Below are positions 56,901-64,000 of a DNA stretch of 64,000 nucleotides, piece after piece; the stretch's first letter is position 1; the number at the start of each line of letters is the position of its first letter. This stretch comes from Galdieria partita (lineage: Eukaryota > Rhodophyta > Bangiophyceae > Galdieriales > Galdieriaceae), in the NCBI GenBank assembly GCA_025991245.1, contig BQMJ01000071.1, forward strand, positions 94,448 to 158,447, written 5' to 3'. The notes under the pieces are model-generated. The model had not been told where the DNA came from and did no database searches. It saw nothing but the letters and a program-made list of their open reading frames with translations. The translations under genes and the position numbers were made by a program.

Positions 56901-58476
56901 TCACCCCAAAAAAAATTTCAATCAAACAAACCACTTCGAATTTTAAGCCAACACAACACGACATGAAAATGCCTAAACAAATGAAGGACAATCATAAGTT
57001 AAAAGCAAAATGAAAACTTTTTCCTATCGTTTCCAAGTATTCATGCAATATATCTCAGATACAAATATAATGGAAAAATAACCCACAAGAACAGTCTCCA
57101 AAACGCCACCAAACACTCAGTAAAATTTGTGACTAATCACACTAGACAAAAGGCAAACGAAGAGGGTTGACAGAACTAAGAAACTTTCGTTTAAAAAGCA
57201 ATTAAGAGAAAAAATGCACTAAATTGTAAAATATGTGTAAGCTGACAGAAGGGAGTGGACATTTTTTCCTTTTTTAGGTTTCAGGTTTACTATTGGCTAG
57301 GGTCTATTGGGGTTTGACGTATCTCAGAGGACAATAGAAAAATTTTTTATTAAGACTTGATAACGGTTCTTTCAAGTATTTAATAAAGGAACAATACAAA
57401 GCGACTTTAAAAGAAACCTTCGAATAAAAAGCCTTTGGAGAAATAGAATCTCTAAAAAAGATTGAAGAAATTCCATATACTACTTGTTTTATTGAATAAG
57501 AATCTCTAATTGTTCTCATGGATGGACATTAGTCGACAGTGCAAAGGGGAAGTAAAAAGCAGAGTCCATCGGACATGTTCAAAGAAATACCTATCATACT
57601 AGTCGGAAACAGTTCAGTACTTTTGTCAAATTGAAATACTTGAAAGAAATTTTATATATTTAAGAAGGAGAGAAACTAAAACGACAGGATGATTTCAAAG
57701 AACAAGAATGAAAATGCAACAAATTCATGGAGGAAAAGTGATCTTGAGAGATATGTTTCTCTTCAAGCTGTCAATCAAAGCATAGTCAAACTGACATAAA
57801 GTATATAATATCCAAGATGCTACAGACAAACGTTGAACTTTTTCGTGGCTAGATTGCTAACGGTTCAATTCATTGGAGGCTTTTTTATGAGAAGTGTGTG
57901 GCTTGCTTTGTCTTCATTATATATATCAACTGTACAATTCGTGTATAATATTATGCCGATCAACATAAAATACAACACAATGGATCCAGTGACCATAAGA
58001 AAACAAAAAAATTTTTTTTACAAAAAGAGGTGTCTGATAAAAGATACTACATAGTAAAAACCAGCAGTTGCACGATTCTACTTTTTGAAAAACTGTCGCT
58101 TTCCAATATCAAAAACAACTATAGTGAAACAAGCCATGTGATACGTTAGCTGTAAAAATTACCAGATTTAGATTTCACAATATATCAAATTCATAACCAA
58201 ACTGCTCAGCTACCCCAGAAAATTAAAAACTTCAATAAAAGTGAAACAAATGGAACAATTGAATATCGCTTACATACAATACCAATACAACTGTGGGGGT
58301 GTTTCCCAAAAGATTTCAAAGGAAGAATTACTTTGTCACTCGAGGAAAATTAGCAAAAACACAAAAATCTTCAAGAATGTTGATACAATTTCAAAAGTAA
58401 TTACCCGAATCTAAACCACTCAATTTTATACTCTATTAGATTCTTTTACGATGACCTAGTGAATTGAGAAAAACAC
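53982..58476. repeat. Subtelomeric repeat unit, copy 3 (about 4.5 kb)
   Basis: Anchors at 54744 and about 55848; tract 3 counterpart at 57275-57315. It is the closest relative of copy 4, with which it shares an apparently identical stretch of about 250 bp (56407-56655 against 60898-61145). Confidence 0.85.
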
Positions 58477-61145
58477 ATGCCCTTTAGAAAAAGGAATGAG
58501 AAGTCGTGTGGTTTCAAATAAAAAAAAATTGTTTTTCTGAAATATCTACGGTTCATTAGAAGAACGATAAAAATGTCGTCTCGAATAGAGTCTATGAAAA
58601 AAGAAAGAATTTAGGGAGGTCGACCCAAGTGAAAAAATTGTAGAATTTTAATACATTATTTGTCCTTTATGGCATCAGTACTTCTAGTTGTTCTCAAAAG
58701 TAACCAGTAGGTGGCAATGCGAAATTTAGTAAAAGGAAAAGTAGAACAAATCTTATATAGAAAAAATCAATATATTCTCACCTCGAACAGTTTTTGCGTA
58801 TTTGAAATAGAACCTAGGAACGCTTCATTACACATTCAAGGATTATAAGACATAGAACACACAAGAAAAACAGCAGTAGTACTAGAAGAGAAATGATCAA
58901 CCAAGTGAACTTTCTAAAATGTGAACAAAGAGCCTAAACCACAATTGATTCTTCTAGCTCATTCATTCTTAAAAAGTAACAATTGAACAAAAATCTGTGA
59001 CATAAAAGTGCACACTGAAAAGCCGACAAAGAGATTCAAAATTTGACAATGTAGAGAACAGATACAAGGCTGCTCGAAAAGTTTACCAAAACACAAAGTA
59101 TTGCTTTCGAGAATCTAAGAATAGCATAAGCACTGTTTACTTTTTGCTAAATATGTATACCGACACTATATTTCAAGTAAGGCTACTCGAAGAATGAAGC
59201 AAGCAGTGTCTCAAGACCATCAAAAAGCAGAAACGACTTACCAAATGGTTAAATTTTCAATAGCATTGCACCGTAGAATACAATAAAATGACCAAACAAC
59301 AATACTTAGAATTTTGCTAAATAAGACAAATTTCTAAAAACGATTCTAATAATGTAAGGTTCAACCATGAAGATCTTGGCGAAACCATTGAAACAAAAGT
59401 TTCGAAATTATCCATATTCAAAGCTTATCATTATGTTTGCACTGAAGACAGCAGCGATCTGACTAAGAAGAATCAATAAACAAATAACATCATCGCTACA
59501 ATGTAGTACCTATATGAAAAGACAAATTCAACGAAAAAGCTACTATGTCACCAAGGCATAAAAATTTAAAAAAATTCCAAAACTTGTGAGAACAGTTAAG
59601 AGAAAAAGATTTCAGCATTTCATTTTCAGTTTTATTGCATTGGCATTATGAAACGGTATTGAAGAGAAGTTTTTGCAATATATCAAAGGGGAATAGGCAA
59701 TTTTTGCATTACCAGTTTAGGACTTTCTTTATACGGTTTACTAAAGGAACAATATCAAAACCAATTTTAGAAAAAAGCCATAGAAAAAACGTTTAGAGAA
59801 ATAAGAACTTGAGAATATATTGAGAAATTTTTAAGTACCACTTGTTCTTTACATCGTTGGTACCATGAATCTGTCCTCGTCAGGCAGATATTTCTCAATT
59901 GTGTGAAACGAAGTAAAAAAGTTACAGCAATCTGCTCACAGAGAAAAAAAAATACAATACTTTTGATGAAAGGGAATTTAGTAACTATATCACGTAGAAA
60001 TACAGGAGAAAAAGAAACTTGTTTTTCTCATTGGAAGAAAAGTAGTAAAACGGAGTGACAATCCATGAAAACAGCAATGAAGGCAGAAAATACAAAGAAA
60101 TGAAAATGCTACTTAGTGGCAGATTGTTCTAATGTTGCGACGACTTGTTCGCGTACATTTCTTGCACTTTAGACTAACGTCACTAGAAGGGTACCATTTA
60201 AACGAACCACCTAGAATCTCAAAACGATACAAAAGTAGCAGAAAATTGTGCATTTTTAATAAAATTTGAACTTAAGAAGGAATGTAAAAAACTAACTCCA
60301 GTTTTCAATCCAAAAAAAGTTTAAACAAGATGTAGCTGACAGGAAACCAAACTTGGTCAGTAGCACAGAAAGCAAAAAAAGTAAAACAATACTTAACTAT
60401 TCTTTGGCAGAAAAACATAAATAAGAAACCGGACATAAACAATTCACTCTGCCCACTCCTACTTTGAGACTACTAGAGCTCAGTGAATTGAAAAACTAGG
60501 TACGTTTTGGCTGAAAGCAACAAGCATTTTTTCGTCATTTTGGTTTTATAATACTTCATTAGGGTATGCTTTCAAGTTGAATATGTATATTTACCAAAAC
60601 GTTCAAATACTGTTAAAAGATATTAACAGGGTGAATCTAGGTAAATTCATCCAATATAAGAAACCAAAAGGATCTTACGCCAAATAGATTCGGCACAAAT
60701 ACCACACAAAGCAAAGTCTCATAATATGAAAGAAAACAATTAATTTGCAATGAGTCAATCAAGAACGAAATTAATGATGCTTATAACAACAAAAAAGCAA
60801 CCATTCAAGAAAAACTCTCACAATTTCTAAACAGCTCAAAATTTCGAATTATTGCAAAGCAACAGAGAAATTCCTTAACTCAAAAGGGCTTTGAATTAAA
60901 AATAGCATCCTAAAATTTTAACTAAATACCCGTAGTAAACAACAAATACAAACAGACGAAGAAATAGCACACATTGCAAGTCATATGCTCGTTGGTAAAA
61001 CAAGTAGCACAGTTTGAGAATTAATTACTTTTACGAAACTAAAAGCAAAAGTAAAGGTCTTGATAGAATCAATTCGTTTTTTTCTCCAATGAATTGAGAT
61101 TTCCAAAAACCTAATGGATCATCAAATGCGAATGACCCGGAACAG
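58477..61145. repeat. Subtelomeric repeat unit, copy 4 (truncated)
   Basis: Anchors at 59238 and 60338. It ends abruptly after AATGACCCGGAACAGG at 61145, where copy 3 continues with ACAATAGG; from 61146 the sequence jumps back to the part of the unit equivalent to position 47054 of copy 1. Confidence 0.85.
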
Positions 61146-63484
61146 GCATTATATATGCACTGGCGATATCAACGAATTTAATAAGAAAAGGAATAAAGAA
61201 ATATCATTATCGTTACCAAGTAATACCCATACAAACCTATATGAAAAGTCAAATTTGCGAGAAACATTACTGTAACATTATTGCACAAAAAATTCAATAA
61301 TTTTTAAAATTAATGGCAACACTAAAAAAAGATTTCAGCATTTTAGTTTCAGTTCTATCATAATGGCACTATGAAAAGGTATTGAAGAGGCATTTATGCA
61401 CTGTATCAAAGGGGAATAGGCAATCTTTGCATTATAAGGGCTACACTTGTATCCAAAGTTTATTAAAGAAACAATACAAATACAAATTTTACGAGCAAAC
61501 CATAGAATGAGAAATCAGAGAAATAGAAAGAAGAGGATATATTGAAGAATTTTCATTTACCACATGTTGTTTACATCATCAATACATTGAACCTGTTCTC
61601 GTGGGGTAGATATTTGTCGACCGTGTGAAACGAAGTTAACACGTTACAGCAATCGGCTCGTAGAAAAAAAATAAAATGCTTTTAATGAAAGGGAGTTCAT
61701 TTGCTATATGACAATGAAATACAGAAGAAAAATGTTTTTTTCATTTATAGAAAAATAGTAAAAAGAAGGGACAACCCTTGAATGCAATAACGAAAACAAC
61801 AAAGAATAAAGAGAGGAAAATGTTAATTGTGACAGATTGCTCAACTGTTGCGACGACTTCTTCGCGTACATTGCTCGTTTTTTAGACTAACGTAGCCAGA
61901 AGAGTACCATTTAAACGAGAGACTTGAAATCTCAAAACAATGCAAAAGAAGAAGAAAATTGTGAACTTCAAAAAATCTGAATTAAACGAGGAATGTAACA
62001 ACTAACTCTAGCTTCCAATCCAAAAGAATCTTAAACAAAATGTAGCTGACAGGAAACCAAACTTGGTCAGTAGCACAACGAGCATAAAAAATAAAAAATA
62101 CGTAGCTATTCTTTGACAAAAAGCATAAATAAGAAACCAGACACAACCAATTTACTTTGCGTACTCCTACTTTGGGACAACTAGAGCGCAATGGATTGAA
62201 AAACTAGGTATGCCCTGGCTAAAAGCAATAAGAATTTTTCCTTATTTTGGTTTTCTAGGCTTCATTAGGGTATAATTTCTAGTTAAATAAGCATATTTAA
62301 CTAAACTTTCAAATACAATTGGAAGATATTAACAGGGTGCTTCAAGATAAATTCATCCAATATAAGAAACCAAAAGGATCTTACACCAAATAGATTTGGC
62401 ACAAATATCAGACAAAGCAAAAAAAATAATGTGAAAAACATATAAATTTACTGTTCCACTAGGTCAATCAAGTACGTCGGTAATAATGCTGATGACAACA
62501 AATAGGAGCGACTTGACAAAAATGTTCACAATTTCTAAATGCCTCACAAATTCGAATTATTGCAAAGCAGCAGAAAAATGCTTCAACTCAAAAGAGCTTT
62601 GAATTAAAAATACCATCTTAAAATTTTCCTTAAATTTCCAGTCTTCCCTTAATGAACAACAAATACAAACATACAAAAAACTGGCTCACAAGGCACGTCA
62701 TTTTATCACTAGCAAAACAAGAAGCACCATTTAAAATTGACTAATTTTACGAGACTAATAGCAAAAGTAAAGATCTTCATAGAAAAACACCGCTTTTTTC
62801 TTTAACAAATCAATATGACATAGACAGTGATAATTGTTCAAACGCGGATGGTCTGATACAGGGCAATAGGAAATCTTTTTATCCGGATCAATTAGGGTTT
62901 ATTTAGGTTTAGTACTGTTTGAATCCAAAGTCACATACTATAGAAAAATATAAACAGGATATATAAAGGAAAATTCATCCATTATATGAAAACTCGAGAA
63001 TTCTCTTCACATTATAAAGGGCCTTAACTAAGAACTAAAAAAATGAAATAAAAGCTTTAATAATTTGCTTTACAACTTGGACAATAAAAGAGAAAGGAAA
63101 TAAGGCTAAAATCAACAAAAAAAGTTTTTCATTAAAACAAACCGCTTAAAATTTTAAATCGACACAACACACCAAAAGAACAGCTAAGCAAAAAAAAACA
63201 ATAATTAATTAAAGATGACATGTAAAAAATTTTTTGGGATTCTAAGGGTTCCCGCAATCAAACTCAAATCTACAAACAAAAAGAAGAACAAACCAAAAGT
63301 CATATGGAGATTAGAAAACCTTTATAAAAACTTGCGGCGTAATTAATTATACTGGAAGAACGCGTAAAACGATTGATACAATTGAAGGACTTTCTTTTCT
63401 GATGCATTCACGAAAACAAAGCAGTGAACTTTAAAATACACGTAGCCTGACAGAAAAGAATATGCATTTTTCTTTCTTATTCAG
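61146..63484. repeat. Subtelomeric repeat unit, copy 5 (terminal, partial)
   Basis: Begins at the unit position equal to about 47054 and runs through the GACAGGAAACCAAACTTGGT anchor (62048) and telomere-like tract 2 (62890) to the GTAGCCTGACAGAAAAG...TATGCATTTTTC text, after which the terminal array starts. Confidence 0.85.
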
Positions 63485-64000
63485 GCTTTACTGAGGCTTT
63501 ACTGAGGTTGTACTAGGTTCTATTAGAGTTTATTTGGTTCTATTAGGGTTTATTTGGTTCTATTAGGGTTTATTTAGGGTTTATTAGGGTTTATTAGGGT
63601 TTATTAGGGTTATTAGGGTTTATTAGGGTTTATTAGGGTTTATTAGGGTTTATTAGGGTTTATTAGGGGTTATTTAGGGTTTATTAGGGTTTATTAGGGT
63701 TTATTTAGGGTTTATTAGGGTTTATTTAGGGTTTATTAGGGTTTATTAGGGTTTATTAGGGTTTATTAGGGTTTATTAGGGTTTATTAGGGTTTATTAGG
63801 GTTTATTAGGGTTTATTAGGGTTTATTAGGGTTTATTAGGGTTTATTAGGGTTTATTAGGGTTTATTAGGGTTTATTTAGGGTTTATTAGGGTTTATTAG
63901 GGTTTATTAGGGTTTATTAGGGTTTATTAGGGTTTATTAGGGTTTATTAGGGTTTATTAGGGTTTATTTAGGGTTTATTAGGGTTTATTTAGGGTTTATT
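63485..64000 (+). repeat. Telomere repeat array, 10-bp unit TTTATTAGGG
   Basis: About 45-50 tandem units. The first ~85 bp are degenerate (GGCTTTACTGA, GGTTCTATTAGAG, GTTTATTTGG); beyond that the unit is TTTATTAGGG with scattered 11-bp TTTATTTAGGG variants, one 9-bp TTATTAGGG near 63610 and one unit with an extra G near 63665. The G-rich strand runs 5'->3' toward the right edge, as expected for a right chromosome end. The array continues to the last base of the window. Confidence 0.96.

Noticed and set aside
63485-64000. CRISPR-like array
   Set aside because: The repeats are adjacent 10-11-mers without spacers, in a eukaryotic chromosome end; this is a telomere.

Overview
This window is the right-hand end of a nuclear chromosome from a unicellular red alga, most likely a Galdieria species (Cyanidiophyceae). 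The evidence is: closely packed eukaryotic genes; canonical introns of very uniform length (about 45-58 nt, one of 68); proteins typical of eukaryotes (NIP7, ARS2, U2A', GPN1, both SRP receptor subunits); a local expansion of large P-loop NTPases of the kind reported from Galdieria as 'archaeal ATPases'; and a terminal array of G-rich telomere repeats (10-bp unit TTTATTAGGG) at the right edge. The species assignment is inference.

Region 1 (1-22.1 kb) is ordinary, dense gene space. It holds NIP7, a mercaptopyruvate sulfurtransferase, a NUFIP/Rsa1-like snoRNP assembly factor, a DHHC palmitoyltransferase, GPN1, ARS2/SERRATE, a ubiquitin-like/WLM metalloprotease, CMC1, a BAR-domain protein, a GT4 glycosyltransferase with a fungal-GATA-like N-terminal domain, U2 snRNP A', SRP receptor alpha, a nucleotide-sugar (UDP-glucuronate type) epimerase, a small membrane protein, mitochondrial enoyl-CoA reductase and SRP receptor beta. 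Many serve RNA metabolism or protein targeting. Exon structures were worked out by hand from splice sites, reading phase and family motifs.

Region 2 (22.2-25.3 kb) is a decayed M16-family metallopeptidase gene. Family motifs remain in order but are scattered over all three + frames. It marks the edge between gene space and subtelomere.

Region 3 (26-42.2 kb) holds three minus-strand NTPase-nuclease-like genes. One (26.2-28.5 kb) is disabled by a frameshift and a stop; two (29.9-32.3 and 34.0-36.8 kb) are open. Related 3'-flank sequence is repeated behind two of them, and a diverged inverted repeat of about 1.2 kb (32.45-33.68 and 40.84-42.11 kb) brackets the last one. Their layout (P-loop ATPase, then an FE motif, then a PD/FD...QxS or xCK block) resembles Crinkler/RHS-type NTPase-restriction-nuclease proteins.

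Region 4 (about 42.6-63.48 kb) is an AT-rich, gene-free subtelomere. It is built from tandem copies of a unit of about 4.5-4.8 kb: four anchored copies, a fifth terminal one, and older partial copies further in. Degenerate telomere-like tracts lie at fixed positions in the unit.

Region 5 (63.485-64.0 kb) is the telomere repeat array, which starts at the same point of the unit where internal copies carry a degenerate telomere-like tract.
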